A DNA stretch of 64,000 nucleotides from AC-32 sp963716865 (GTDB lineage Bacteria > Actinomycetota > Thermoleophilia > Gaiellales > Gaiellaceae), in contig CAVQUF010000005.1 in NCBI GenBank assembly GCA_963716865.1, positions 310,001 through 374,000 of the forward strand, written 5' to 3'. Shown piece after piece: positions 1-8,560 of this stretch. Positions within the stretch are counted from its first letter, which is position 1. Each line of letters starts with the position of its first letter. The translations under genes were made by a program, and so were the position numbers. The notes under the pieces are model-generated. The model saw only the letters and a list, made by a program, of their open reading frames with translations, did not search any database and was not told where the DNA came from.

Positions 1-112
1 CCGTGAGCCACGGATAGGCGACGCAGGCTGTTCCGTCCACCTCGAGCCGCACGAGGCCTTCGTGCTCCTCGACGATCGCGGTGACCCGCCCGCGGCGCAG
101 GCTCAGCGGCAC
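1..112 (-). CDS. DUF3866-family protein, 5' end only
   Basis: Only the first 37 codons lie in the window; the rest runs off the left edge. Reading starts at a GTG one base after the stop codon of the upstream M20 peptidase gene, so it continues the same minus-strand operon. The visible residues (PLSLRRGRVTAIVEEHEG, then a short beta-rich stretch ending VAYPWLT) resemble the N-terminus of DUF3866 proteins of actinobacteria and firmicutes as I remember them. Function of that family is unknown. The identification rests on a short N-terminal match and position only. Confidence 0.6.
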   Translation of the reverse strand, partial: MPLSLRRGRVTAIVEEHEGLVRLEVDGTACVAYPWLT

Positions 113-113
113 G

Positions 114-1250
114 CTAGTGCTCTTCCGCAGCCGCGGAGTCGACGAGCGCCAAGGTCACGTCGACCATCGCCTCGAGATCGGCGACAGCGATCCGCTCGTC
201 GGGCGTGTGGATGTCCGTCATCCCGTTTGCGAGGTTCACGCACTGGAGGCCACGCTCGTTGAAGACGTTCGCGTCGGCCCCGCCTCCGGAGAGGATGAAG
301 CTCGGCTCGCGCCCGGTCCGCTCGAGCGCGGAGGCCGCCAGCCGAACCGGAAGGTCGTCGCGCCGGAAGCGGTAGCCGCGCGAGGAGCCCTCGACCTGCG
401 TCTCCACCTCGCACTCCGCGAGGCTCGCGGCGAACGTGATCGTCTCGAGCATCTCCTGCACTAGCTCGGCCAGCTTGCCCTCGTCGTGACTCCGCGCCTC
501 GGCGTCGAAGCTGCAGTGCTCGGGAACGACGTTGCGCGCCGTCCCGCCCCGGATCCCGCCCACGTTCGCGGTGGTCTCGTCGTCGAGCCGCCCGAGCCTG
601 AGGTCGGCGATCGCGCGGGCCGCGGCCGCGATCGCGGAGCGGCCCTCCTCCGGGAACATGCCGGCGTGGGCGGCGCGGCCGTGGAACGTCACGTCGAGCT
701 TGGTCTGGTACGGAGCGCCGAGGATCACCTCCCCGATCGGGCCGGCGTGGTCGTAGACGTAACCGGCGCGCGCCTGCAACCGCTGCTCGTCGAACGCCTC
801 CGCGCCAAGCAGCCCGATCTCTTCCATCGGCGTGAAGAGCAGCTCGACCCCCGCATGCCCGCGACCCTCGTCGACGAGGCGCGCCGTCGCCTCGAGCATC
901 GCCGCGACCGCCGCCTTGTTGTCGGCACCGAGGATCGTCCCGCCCCTGTTCCGGACGAACCCGTCCTCTCCGACGACCGGCTCGACGGGCCCTTCGAGCG
1001 GGACCGTGTCGAGGTGAGCGCACAAGAAGAGCGGCACGCCGCCCGAGCAGTTCGGGGCGATCCGGCCGTAGACGTTCCCCATGGACGAGCCGATCCGGGC
1101 GCCCGCGTCGTCCTCGTCCGGCTCGACACCCAGCGCCCGCATGTAGTCGATGACGCGATCGGCCACCGCCCGTTCCTCGCCGGGCGGGCTCGGCAGCGCC
1201 GCCAGCTCGAGGAAGAGCGAAAGCACGTCCGGGGCCCAGCCGGGTCTCAC
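114..1250 (-). CDS. M20-family metallopeptidase (PepT-like)
   Basis: Cytosolic zinc-dependent aminopeptidase of the M20/M25/M40 clan, 378 aa, usual length for the family. An N-terminal helix (LALPSPPGEE type) is followed by the first metal site AHLDTVP (His79, Asp81), the bridging Asp in GADNKAAVAAML, the catalytic Glu pair in FTPMEEIGLLGAEAF, a dimerisation lid domain in the middle, and the last metal His in DIHTPDERI. All metal ligands are present, so it is likely active. The start is GTG. It lies 10 bp downstream of pyrG in the same direction. Substrate (tripeptide or other) cannot be told from sequence. Confidence 0.85.
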   Translation of the reverse strand: MRPGWAPDVLSLFLELAALPSPPGEERAVADRVIDYMRALGVEPDEDDAGARIGSSMGNVYGRIAPNCSGGVPLFLCAHLDTVPLEGPVEPVVGEDGFVRNRGGTILGADNKAAVAAMLEATARLVDEGRGHAGVELLFTPMEEIGLLGAEAFDEQRLQARAGYVYDHAGPIGEVILGAPYQTKLDVTFHGRAAHAGMFPEEGRSAIAAAARAIADLRLGRLDDETTANVGGIRGGTARNVVPEHCSFDAEARSHDEGKLAELVQEMLETITFAASLAECEVETQVEGSSRGYRFRRDDLPVRLAASALERTGREPSFILSGGGADANVFNERGLQCVNLANGMTDIHTPDERIAVADLEAMVDVTLALVDSAAAEEH

Positions 1251-1260
1251 CGGCGCGATT

Positions 1261-2916
1261 CTAGGACTTAACCGCTGCGCTGACTGCGGTCCCGGCTCGC
1301 TCGCGCGAGCGCGCGAAGGCCGCGCCGACGAAATCGCGGAAGAGCGGCGCGGGCCTCGTCGGGCGCGACTTGAACTCGGGGTGGAACTGACTTGCGACGA
1401 ACCACGGATGGTCCGCGAGCTCCACGATCTCGACCAGCCGGCCTTCCTGGAACGTGCCGGAGACGATCAGCCCGGCCTCGACCAGCATCGCCCGGAAGTG
1501 GTTGTTGACCTCGTAGCGGTGTCGATGCCGCTCGTGGACCACGGGCTCGCCGTACGCGCCGAGCGCGCGCGTGCCCTCGGCCAGCTCGACCGCCTGGGCG
1601 CCGAGCCGCATCGTCCCGCCCAGGTCCTCGATCTCTTTCTGCTCGGGAAGGAGGTCGATGACAGGGTACGGCGTCTCCGGGTCCATCTCGGTCGAGTTCG
1701 CCCCGTCGAGCCCCACGACGTGGCGGGCGTACTCGGACACGGCGACGTGCATGCCGAGGCACAGCCCCAGGTACGGAATGCCGTACTCGCGGGCAACCCG
1801 GCAGGCGAGGATCTTCCCCTCCCAGCCGCGCGAGCCGAACCCGCCGGGAATGAGGACACCGTCCACGTGCTCGAGCTCGCCCTGGGCCTCCTCGAGCGAC
1901 ATGCCCTCGGCGTCGAACCAGCGGACGTTGACCGAGCACCCGTGGTGGACGCCCGCGTGCCGGAGCGCCTCGTGCACCGAGAGGTATGCGTCGCGGAGCT
2001 TCACGTACTTGCCGACGAGCGCGATCTCGACCTCGCCGTCGCGCCGTGCGCGGATGCGCTCGGTCAGCTCGAGCCACTCGCCGAGGTCGGCGTCTCCCGC
2101 CGGCAGGCCGAGCTTCTCGCAGACGAGCGTGTCGAAGCCCTCCTCCTGAAGGGCCGACGGGACGAGGTAGAGGTCGGAGACGTCGCGGTTCGCGACCACC
2201 GCGTCGGGGTCGAGGTCGGCGAAAAGCGCGATCTTGTCGCGGATGTCCGGCGAGATCGAGTCGCGCGAGCGCGCGACGATCACGTCGGGGTGGATGCCGA
2301 TCCGGCGCAGCTCGTTGACCGAGTGCTGGGTCGGCTTCGTCTTCAACTCGCCGGCGGTCTCGATGAACGGCACGAGCGTGACGTGGACGTAGCAGACGTT
2401 CTCGGGGCCTGCCTCGCGCCGGAACTGACGGATCGCCTCGAGGAACGGAAGCGACTCGATGTCGCCGACCGTCCCGCCGATCTCGGTCACGACCACGTCG
2501 CAATCGCTCGCCTCGGTCGCGCTGCGAATCCGCTCCTTGATCTCGTTCGTGATGTGCGGGATCACCTGCACCGTCGAGCCGAGGTACTCGCCCTTGCGCT
2601 CCTTGCGGATCACGCGGTCCCAGATCGAGCCCGCTGTGTGGTTGGCCGTGCGCGAGAGGTTCTCGTCGATGAAGCGCTCGTAGTGGCCGATGTCGAGGTC
2701 AGTCTCGGCGCCGTCCTCGGTGACGAACACCTCGCCGTGCTGGAACGGGCTCATCGTGCCCGGGTCGACGTTGATGTACGGGTCGAACTTCTGCATCTGC
2801 ACCTTGAGGCCGCGCGCCTTGAGCAGGCGCCCGAGCGAGGAGGCGGTGATCCCCTTGCCGAGGGACGAGACGACGCCGCCGGTGACGAAGACGTACTTCG
2901 GCGGCCGCCGCGCCAT
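1261..2916 (-). CDS. pyrG: CTP synthase
   Basis: Makes CTP from UTP, ATP and glutamine, the last step of de novo pyrimidine nucleotide synthesis. 551 aa, full length. The N-terminal amidoligase domain has the P-loop-like stretch VTGGVVSSLGKGI near residue 11 and the conserved KFDPYINVDPGTMSPFQHGE block. The C-terminal class I glutaminase domain has the nucleophile elbow LGLCLGMHVAV (Cys) and the catalytic His/Glu in FHPEFKSRP. The ATG start overlaps the stop of the upstream glycosyltransferase gene by four bases (ATGA), suggesting translational coupling. Its place beside mctB, steA and recN matches mycobacterial gene order. Confidence 0.98.
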   Translation of the reverse strand: MARRPPKYVFVTGGVVSSLGKGITASSLGRLLKARGLKVQMQKFDPYINVDPGTMSPFQHGEVFVTEDGAETDLDIGHYERFIDENLSRTANHTAGSIWDRVIRKERKGEYLGSTVQVIPHITNEIKERIRSATEASDCDVVVTEIGGTVGDIESLPFLEAIRQFRREAGPENVCYVHVTLVPFIETAGELKTKPTQHSVNELRRIGIHPDVIVARSRDSISPDIRDKIALFADLDPDAVVANRDVSDLYLVPSALQEEGFDTLVCEKLGLPAGDADLGEWLELTERIRARRDGEVEIALVGKYVKLRDAYLSVHEALRHAGVHHGCSVNVRWFDAEGMSLEEAQGELEHVDGVLIPGGFGSRGWEGKILACRVAREYGIPYLGLCLGMHVAVSEYARHVVGLDGANSTEMDPETPYPVIDLLPEQKEIEDLGGTMRLGAQAVELAEGTRALGAYGEPVVHERHRHRYEVNNHFRAMLVEAGLIVSGTFQEGRLVEIVELADHPWFVASQFHPEFKSRPTRPAPLFRDFVGAAFARSRERAGTAVSAAVKS

Positions 2917-4160
2917 CAGTCCGGCCGTCCCAGGCGGTCGAGATCGGAGAGCACCGGGGTCCGCTCGAGCACGTCTCCGAGAGAGATGGTCTCGCCGAGG
3001 ACGGTCAGGGCGACGAGCGATGCAATCGCGAATCGACGCCCCCGAGCCGTGAGCCTTGTCACGGACCCGTAACCTAGCACGGCCCCAAGGGCGTTCGACC
3101 CGGCGTCACCGAGCATCGTCATCTCGCGAAGATCGTACGGAGCGAGCAAGACGGCAACCGCGACGTAGGAGCGGGTCGGGCCGCGGAGCAGCGCGGCACC
3201 CGCGAGGAACGCTTTCAGCGCGCGTCCGGGCCGGGTGTCGAGCAGGTTGAGCCCGTTGGCCGACAGCGAGACGAGCGCCGCGCCGGAGAGGGAGCGGGTC
3301 GCCGCGAGCGCGAGCACCGGGATGCCGACCGCTTTCAGCACCCCCGTCGTGCGCCCTGCGCCGAGGTGCGAGCGGAAGCCTCGCTCGGGGCCGCTGCGAA
3401 GGTCGTCGACGAGGCCGAGCAAGGCGATCCCGGCCACGCTCAGGGCCACGCGGCGCGGGGCTCGGAGTCCGCCGAGCGCGACGAGCGCCCCCACGAGCGG
3501 CAGGCGCAGGCCGCGGTAATTGGGGGCGAGCGGCCCGCATGCGAGCGCCGCCTCCAGGAGCTGGCGCCCCCGGTGGACGAAGCCCCATGCATCGCGCTCG
3601 GTCGCGCGGTGGCGCAGCGGCAGATCGAGCTCCTCGACGCTGAGCCCTTCGCGAACCGCGTCGATCGTCATCCGCACCTCGCAGCCGAAGCCGGGGGCGG
3701 TCGGAAAGCAGGCTTCGCGCGCGGCGGGCGAGAGCGCGCGCTGGCCGGAGAGCGGCTCGCGCGCCTCGAAGCCGGAGAACGCGCTGACGAGCGAGCGCGC
3801 GGCGCGCTTCGCGAGCCCGAAGCCGCCGCCCTGCCGTTCTGCGAAAGCGGCGATCGAGAGATCGGCGTCGGTGTCGAGCAGGGGCGCGACATCGCCTTCG
3901 AGGTCGGCGTCGCAGAGGAGGAGCGCCCCCGGGCGGGCCTCCCGCTCGGCAAGCGTCAGCGCCTGGCCCTTGCCGAGGCGCGGCAGCCGGACGACGCGAG
4001 CGCCCGCGCGCTCCGCCGCGGCGGCGGTGCCGTCGCGCGAGCCGTCGTCGGCGACGAGCACCTCGGCGTCTGGGAACGCGGCTCGAAGAGCGCCGACTGC
4101 CGTCCCGATCGACGCCTCCTCGTCGCGCGCCGCGACGAGGATCGTCAGTGGTTCAGCCAC
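2916..4160 (-). CDS. Fusion of GT2 glycosyltransferase and MraY/WecA-like phosphotransferase
   Basis: Two-part protein of 414 aa. Residues about 1-190 are a family 2 glycosyltransferase: ILVAARDEEASIGTAV at the start, VADDGSRDGT for nucleotide binding and LLCDADLEGD as the DxD-type metal site. Residues about 200-400 are hydrophobic with several membrane segments and carry two signatures of the polyprenyl-phosphate sugar-1-phosphate transferases: LLGLVDDLRS and MLGDAGSNALGAVLG, plus NGLNLLDTRPGRALK. The membrane part is shorter than a normal MraY/WecA (about 320 aa), so it may be reduced. It probably acts on a lipid-linked sugar at the inner membrane face, which is inference. GTG start; the upstream mctB reading frame overlaps by 8 bases. 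Confidence 0.75.
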   Translation of the reverse strand: MAEPLTILVAARDEEASIGTAVGALRAAFPDAEVLVADDGSRDGTAAAAERAGARVVRLPRLGKGQALTLAEREARPGALLLCDADLEGDVAPLLDTDADLSIAAFAERQGGGFGLAKRAARSLVSAFSGFEAREPLSGQRALSPAAREACFPTAPGFGCEVRMTIDAVREGLSVEELDLPLRHRATERDAWGFVHRGRQLLEAALACGPLAPNYRGLRLPLVGALVALGGLRAPRRVALSVAGIALLGLVDDLRSGPERGFRSHLGAGRTTGVLKAVGIPVLALAATRSLSGAALVSLSANGLNLLDTRPGRALKAFLAGAALLRGPTRSYVAVAVLLAPYDLREMTMLGDAGSNALGAVLGYGSVTRLTARGRRFAIASLVALTVLGETISLGDVLERTPVLSDLDRLGRPD

Positions 4161-5037
4161 CCGTGCGCGCGACGACCGGGAACGGCGGGAACGACTGCTT
4201 CGCCGAGGGCTTCAGGCCGTACTGGCCGGAGGGCGAGCCCGCGAGCAGGAGCACGATGCCCAGGCGGCCGCCGGCGGTGTCGATGTCGTCGACGCTCGAC
4301 AGCCCGGCGCGTCGGAAGACGGCCACGGCCGAATGGGCCGCGTCGGTCGTCTCCACTCCGACCGCCGGCAGGCCCGACGAGCCCAGCCCCTTGTAGAGCC
4401 CGAGGAGGAACCTGCTGGTCCCGGCGCGCTGCGGCGGGACCGTCCTCGCGACGACCACGCCGTCCACTGGCTCCTTCCCACCGCCGAACTGCTCCTCGAC
4501 AAGCGTGTCCGTGAGCGTGTCCCAGAGCGGTGTATCCCCGCCGTCGACGAGCTCCTTTCCGAGCGCCTTCCCGAGGGTCTCGAGCTTCGCCTTGCCGATG
4601 TAGTTGTTGCCGTCGGTCTGGCTCGCGAGCCTCGCGTCGACGGTCGAGGCGTCGATGGGCATCTTCAGGGCGCGTAGGCGAACCTGCTGAGCGCCGGCGT
4701 CGGTGAGCGCCTGTGAGACGGCAGAGCGCACCTTTCCGTCCGCCGAGCCGATGAAGACGACGGCGATGCGCTTGCCACGCAGCCGGTTGTGGACGAGCAC
4801 GGGGTAGGTCTCGTTCACGTACAGCTGCGCCGCCTTCTGCTCCCGGTCGGAGAGGGCAGAGCGCTGCGATGCCTGGTCGAGCTGCGTCTGGAGCTGCGTA
4901 ACCCGCCGCTCGAGCAGGCTCTTCTTCGCCTGGTCGAAGAGTCCGCGATCGGCGAGGCCGACGCCGACGAGGATGCCGATCACCAGCGCCAGGAAGACGG
5001 CGGTCAGCGAGGCAACGTGGTAGCGGAGGTCGAACAT
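4153..5037 (-). CDS. mctB: MctB-like envelope protein (copper transporter family)
   Basis: 294 aa, one N-terminal membrane segment (LTAVFLALVIGILVGVGLA) directly after MFDLRYHVAS, then a coiled coil (about residues 38-70) and a periplasm-facing alpha/beta domain. The start MFDLRYH..LTAVFLAL is typical for actinobacterial MctB/Rv1698, described as an outer-membrane copper channel in Mycobacterium; whether it has that role in a lineage without mycolic acids is unclear. Neighbours steA, recN and pyrG match the Rv1695-Rv1699 arrangement. ATG start. Confidence 0.8.
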   Translation of the reverse strand: MFDLRYHVASLTAVFLALVIGILVGVGLADRGLFDQAKKSLLERRVTQLQTQLDQASQRSALSDREQKAAQLYVNETYPVLVHNRLRGKRIAVVFIGSADGKVRSAVSQALTDAGAQQVRLRALKMPIDASTVDARLASQTDGNNYIGKAKLETLGKALGKELVDGGDTPLWDTLTDTLVEEQFGGGKEPVDGVVVARTVPPQRAGTSRFLLGLYKGLGSSGLPAVGVETTDAAHSAVAVFRRAGLSSVDDIDTAGGRLGIVLLLAGSPSGQYGLKPSAKQSFPPFPVVARTGG

Positions 5038-5038
5038 C

Positions 5039-5473
5039 TCAGAGCTCGGCAGCAGTCTGGCACAGCGCGTGAAGCCGGTTGAGCGCCGACCGCGGCAGCG
5101 AGTGGTTCAGGCGGAGCCAGCCCCCTTCGACGGTCAACGTCGCCTGGGTCCGGCTGTCGTCGGTTGGCTCGAGGCGGAGCTCGGCCTCGATTCCGTCCTC
5201 CGCGAAGAGGAGACGCAGAAGCTCGTTGGTCCGCACATCCATCACGACCAGGGTGCGCATCGTACGCGGGCTCCCGAGGACGCTCCCGAGGAGCCCGCGG
5301 CCCTGCGGCGGGGCGGTCAGCTCCCAGCGCGCACCCGGGGCGAGCCCGCGACGGTCGGGTTTGACGCCGCGGACACCAGGCCACCAGTCGGAGAGGTGGA
5401 ATGGCTCCGCGACGAACGCCCAGACGTCTTCGGGCGGCGCGAGGAGCTCACGGTTGGATGTGGCCCTGGGCAC
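5039..5473 (-). CDS. SRPBCC (START-like) domain protein
   Basis: Small soluble protein of 144 aa with the helix-grip fold typical of polyketide cyclase/START-like proteins: N-terminal strand, PPEDVWAFVAEPFHLSDWWP, a beta-rich middle and a long C-terminal helix (NHSLPRSALNRLHALC). The start is placed at GTG 5473, because residues upstream of it are encoded by a dispersed repeat and do not look like protein; an ATG at 5542 would add 23 residues. It ends one base before the mctB start. Ligand unknown. Confidence 0.65.
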   Translation of the reverse strand: MPRATSNRELLAPPEDVWAFVAEPFHLSDWWPGVRGVKPDRRGLAPGARWELTAPPQGRGLLGSVLGSPRTMRTLVVMDVRTNELLRLLFAEDGIEAELRLEPTDDSRTQATLTVEGGWLRLNHSLPRSALNRLHALCQTAAEL

Positions 5474-5489
5474 GGCTGAAGTGTTGCTA

Positions 5490-5553
5490 TTTCGGCGCAA
5501 TTCCGCGCGCCACAGATGCGGATTTCCCCGATACGATCGCATCGGGGAGGAGG
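5490..5553 (-). repeat. Dispersed repeat family R1, copy a
   Basis: In minus orientation it begins CCTCCTCCCCGATGCGATCG and runs through GGAAATCCGCA to TTGCGCCG. The same blocks in the same order occur at 40132-40200, and the first and middle blocks at 34781-34842. The 5' half contains a near-perfect 22-bp palindrome centred on CGATCG. The copy fills the 126-bp gap between the steA stop and the SRPBCC start. Confidence 0.55.
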
Positions 5554-5599
5554 TTGGGGCTACCGCGCCGGGGACACGGCCGGAAGGGCGGCGGCTCGA

Positions 5600-6733
5600 T
5601 CAGCCAAGGCCGAGGAGGCTCCGGATGCGGTCGCTCAGCAGCCCGATGAAGTGGCGCAGCCCGGGCGAGGCGAGGATCGCGACCACGACCGCGGCCAGGC
5701 CGGCCAGTGCGAACGCGATCAGCGGCCAGAGGCCCACCTGGCGGCTGACCAGGCGCGAGACGCCCTTCGCGTCGACCAGGATCTCCCCCACCTTCAACCG
5801 CGTGACGAAGGTCGAGGACATCCCGGCGCGGTCGCGCTCGAGGAACTCGATCAGGTTGAAATGCGTCCCGACCGCGACGATCAGCTCCGCGCCTCTCTCG
5901 TACGCGAGCAGCAGGGCAACGTCCTCGCTGATCCCGGGGGCGGCGACGGAGCTGTACTCGAGGCCGAGCCGCTCGAGGCGCTCGGCGCCCGGCGCGGCTC
6001 CGTGGCGGTAGGCGTGGACGACGAGCTCGGCACCACACCTGAGGGAATCGTCGGAGACGGAATCCATGTCGCCGACGATCACGTGCGGTCGGATTCCCGT
6101 CTGGAGCAGCGCGTCCGCTCCGCCGTCGACCCCGACGATGACGGGCTTGAAGTCGCGCACGTACGAGCGGACGATCGCGAGGTCGCGCTTGTAGCCCGGG
6201 CCACGGGCGACGACAAGGACGTGCCGCTCGCGGAAGCGCGTCCTCAGGGGCGGGAAGTCGATCCCCTCGGCAAGCAGCCGCCCCTCCTCGCGCAGGTACA
6301 TGAGCGTGTTCTCGGCGAACACCTCGAGCGCGTCGGTCACACGCGCACGCTGCTCGGCAAGAGCCGTCTCGAGCTCTTGCGCGTCGAGTGCCCGGCCCGT
6401 CGCGAGACAGCTTCCGTTCCGGAAGAGTCCGGCACCTCGAACGGTCACGTGCTCGCCGTCGATGAGCTCGTCGAAGAGCGGCGCCCCCAGGGCGTCGATG
6501 AGGCGCACGCCGCCGCGCACGAGGAGCAGAGGCCCGGGATTCGGAAAGCGCCCGCTCTGCGAGGGCGCCACGTTCACGACTACCCGCACGCCCGATTCGA
6601 GCAGCTCCTCCGCGGAGGCGCGGTCGAGATCCTGGTGGTCGATGATCGCCACGTCGCCGGGGCCGAGCCGCCGGACGAGGTTCTTCGTCCGGCGTCCCAG
6701 GCGGGCCGTCCCGGTGAACTCGATGAAGCTCAT
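5600..6733 (-). CDS. steA: SteA-like septation protein (thiamin pyrophosphokinase-like fold)
   Basis: 377 aa, matching mycobacterial Rv1697/SteA in order and length. The central part has a thiamin-pyrophosphokinase-like nucleotide core (VIVGVDGGADALLQTGIRP, HVIVGDMDSVSDD), and the C-terminus has one strong membrane segment (PLIAFALAGLAAVVVAILA) followed by a basic tail. In Corynebacterium, SteA works with SteB at the division septum; SteB is the MctB-type neighbour, found here two genes downstream. The ATG start overlaps the recN stop (ATGA). It is unlikely to be a true thiamin kinase given this context. Confidence 0.85.
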   Translation of the reverse strand: MSFIEFTGTARLGRRTKNLVRRLGPGDVAIIDHQDLDRASAEELLESGVRVVVNVAPSQSGRFPNPGPLLLVRGGVRLIDALGAPLFDELIDGEHVTVRGAGLFRNGSCLATGRALDAQELETALAEQRARVTDALEVFAENTLMYLREEGRLLAEGIDFPPLRTRFRERHVLVVARGPGYKRDLAIVRSYVRDFKPVIVGVDGGADALLQTGIRPHVIVGDMDSVSDDSLRCGAELVVHAYRHGAAPGAERLERLGLEYSSVAAPGISEDVALLLAYERGAELIVAVGTHFNLIEFLERDRAGMSSTFVTRLKVGEILVDAKGVSRLVSRQVGLWPLIAFALAGLAAVVVAILASPGLRHFIGLLSDRIRSLLGLG

Positions 6734-8370
6734 GGCGACCGCTCAGCCTGGACGGCCGCGATGAACTCCTCGCCGCCGAGCATGCGGCGGATCTCCTCCG
6801 CGCGCTCGATCTCGTCGAGCGGCTCGATGCGCGTGTGAGTCGGATCGCCGGGCACCTTCTCGACCCGGAAGTGGCGCTCGGCGAGGCTGGCGATCTGTGG
6901 CAGGTGGGTGATCGTCACGACCTGAGCGCGCGAGGAGAGGCGACGCAGAGTCTCGCCCACGGCATGCGCCGTCTGTCCTCCGATCCCGGCGTCTATCTCG
7001 TCGAAGACCATCGTCTCCCCCCCGCCAACCGCGGCGATCGCCAGCGCGATCCGCGAGAGCTCGCCGCCGGAAGCGGTCTCGGCCACCGGCGCAAACGGCA
7101 GCCCCGGATTCGGCCGGATCACGAACGCGACCTCGTCGCCGCCCGTCGGCCCGGGATCGGTCGGCCGCAGATCGACGCGGAACTCGCCCTCGCCGAGGCC
7201 GATCCCCCTCAGCTCCTCGGCCACCGCGGCCGAGAAAGGCTCCGCGGCCTGGTCGCGGCCCGTCCGCAGAGCGGAGGAGAGCTTCTCGACCCGCTTCTCC
7301 GCAGCGTGCAGCGTCTCGGCCGCAGCGGTGACCGGATCCGCGCCGCCCTCGACGGCGGCCACCTCCTGCCTCGCCTCGGCCGCGCGCTCGAGCAGCTCCT
7401 CGTAGGTCGCGCACCGGAACCGCCGTTTTGCCTCGGCGATCCGGTCGAGGTCGCCCTCGATGCCCTCGAGGCGGTCCGGCTCAGCCTCGAGCGATGAGAG
7501 GAACGCGCGGAGATCCGACGCCGTCTCGCGTAGGCGCATCTCCGCATCTCGCAGCTCGCCGGCCGCTCGCTCGAGCTCGGGCGCGAGCTGCTCCACCGGT
7601 GCCAGCGCGCGACCGGCGAGCGCCGCCAGCCCCGCAGCGCCGTCCCCTTCCTCTGGTGCGATTGCTTCCCCCGCGGCCGCGACGCCCACCGCGAGCTCGG
7701 TCGCGTGGCGCAGGCGCTCTCGCTCCGCGCGGAGAGACTCCTCGCCGCCCGGCTCGAGGCCGTTCGTGTCCTCGACGAGGGCGCGCAGCTCGGCCATCCT
7801 CGCCTCGGCGCCCGCGGCACCCTGAGCGAGCTCATCGTGGCGACGCCGGGCGGCTCCAAGCTCGCGCCAGGCGAGGCGGAGCTCCGAGCGGCGCTCGGCC
7901 TGCTTCTCTCCGGCGAACGCGTCGAGCAGGTCGAGCTGGTACGAGGGACGGGCCAGGCGGCGCTGCTCGAACTGACCCGACATCGCAATCAGCCGCTCAC
8001 CCGCCGCGGCCAGGTCGTCCCGGGCGGTGCCGCGGCCCCACGCGTAGGCCCGGGTGCGCCCGTCGGAAAAGACCCGGCGCGCGAGCACCAGGCCGTCCTC
8101 GTCGTCGGGTCGAAGCTCGGCGAGTGCCGCGAGCCCCTCGTCCTCGAAGAAGCCCGGCGGCGGCTCGAGCTCAGCCTCCACGTAGGCCTCCCCGCCGTCC
8201 GGGCCGACGAAGGAATCGTCGCCGCGGCTCCCGAGTAGGAGGCCGATCGCCTGCGCGAGGATCGTCTTGCCTGCGCCGGTCTCACCGGTGATCGCGTTCA
8301 GGCCGGGTGCGAAGGCGAGCTCGGCCTCGCGGATGAGAACGAGGTTTTCGATCCGGAGCCGGCGAAGCAC
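6730..8370 (-). CDS. recN: DNA repair protein RecN
   Basis: SMC-like ATPase acting in double-strand break repair. 546 aa from the GTG at 8370 (VLRRLRIENLVLIREAELAF), the usual RecN start. Walker A is GETGAGKTILAQA near residue 33, long coiled-coil arms fill roughly residues 150-350, the ABC signature is ASGGELSRIALAI, and Walker B is MVFDEIDAGIGG. The next gene, steA, is coupled by ATGA. The 190-bp gap upstream carries three helically phased GTGCCGA repeats and a half LexA-like motif, so recN may have its own promoter. Confidence 0.95.
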   Translation of the reverse strand: MLRRLRIENLVLIREAELAFAPGLNAITGETGAGKTILAQAIGLLLGSRGDDSFVGPDGGEAYVEAELEPPPGFFEDEGLAALAELRPDDEDGLVLARRVFSDGRTRAYAWGRGTARDDLAAAGERLIAMSGQFEQRRLARPSYQLDLLDAFAGEKQAERRSELRLAWRELGAARRRHDELAQGAAGAEARMAELRALVEDTNGLEPGGEESLRAERERLRHATELAVGVAAAGEAIAPEEGDGAAGLAALAGRALAPVEQLAPELERAAGELRDAEMRLRETASDLRAFLSSLEAEPDRLEGIEGDLDRIAEAKRRFRCATYEELLERAAEARQEVAAVEGGADPVTAAAETLHAAEKRVEKLSSALRTGRDQAAEPFSAAVAEELRGIGLGEGEFRVDLRPTDPGPTGGDEVAFVIRPNPGLPFAPVAETASGGELSRIALAIAAVGGGETMVFDEIDAGIGGQTAHAVGETLRRLSSRAQVVTITHLPQIASLAERHFRVEKVPGDPTHTRIEPLDEIERAEEIRRMLGGEEFIAAVQAERSP

Positions 8371-8440
8371 GGTCTGGATGCTACGCCGAGACTCCGCGCG
8401 GGGCGACCCGCTCAAACGGCCGATCTCGCGCCGCGCCGTC

Positions 8441-8454
8441 ACCTATATGTTCAC
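8441..8454 (-). promoter_or_regulatory. Possible degenerate LexA-like site upstream of recN
   Basis: On the minus strand the sequence reads GTGAACATATAGGT. The left half GAACATAT agrees with the actinobacterial/Gram-positive LexA box GAACNNNNGTTC, but the right half does not. It lies about 70 bp upstream of the recN start, and recN is an SOS gene in many bacteria. Only half of the palindrome fits, so this is weak. Confidence 0.25.
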
Positions 8455-8512
8455 GCGCGCCCCCAGGGTGGGTGGGGGTTTGGGACGGTACCGGCCCGGC
8501 GCCTGCTCACGT

Positions 8513-8541
8513 GTGCCGACTGTGTGCCGATTTCGTGCCGA
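8513..8541. promoter_or_regulatory. Three GTGCCGA direct repeats at 11-bp spacing
   Basis: GTGCCGA occurs at 8513, 8524 and 8535, exactly 11 bp apart, in the gap between the nadK stop and the recN start. Spacing of one helical turn puts all three on the same DNA face, as expected for a multimeric regulator. Nothing in the sequence identifies the binding protein. Confidence 0.4.
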
Positions 8542-8560
8542 TTCGGCGGCGCGGGAACGG

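Noticed and set aside
1150..3072. 640-codon plus-strand frame opposite pyrG
   Set aside because: Antisense shadow of pyrG, no start signals, composition typical of reverse-frame GC-rich DNA.
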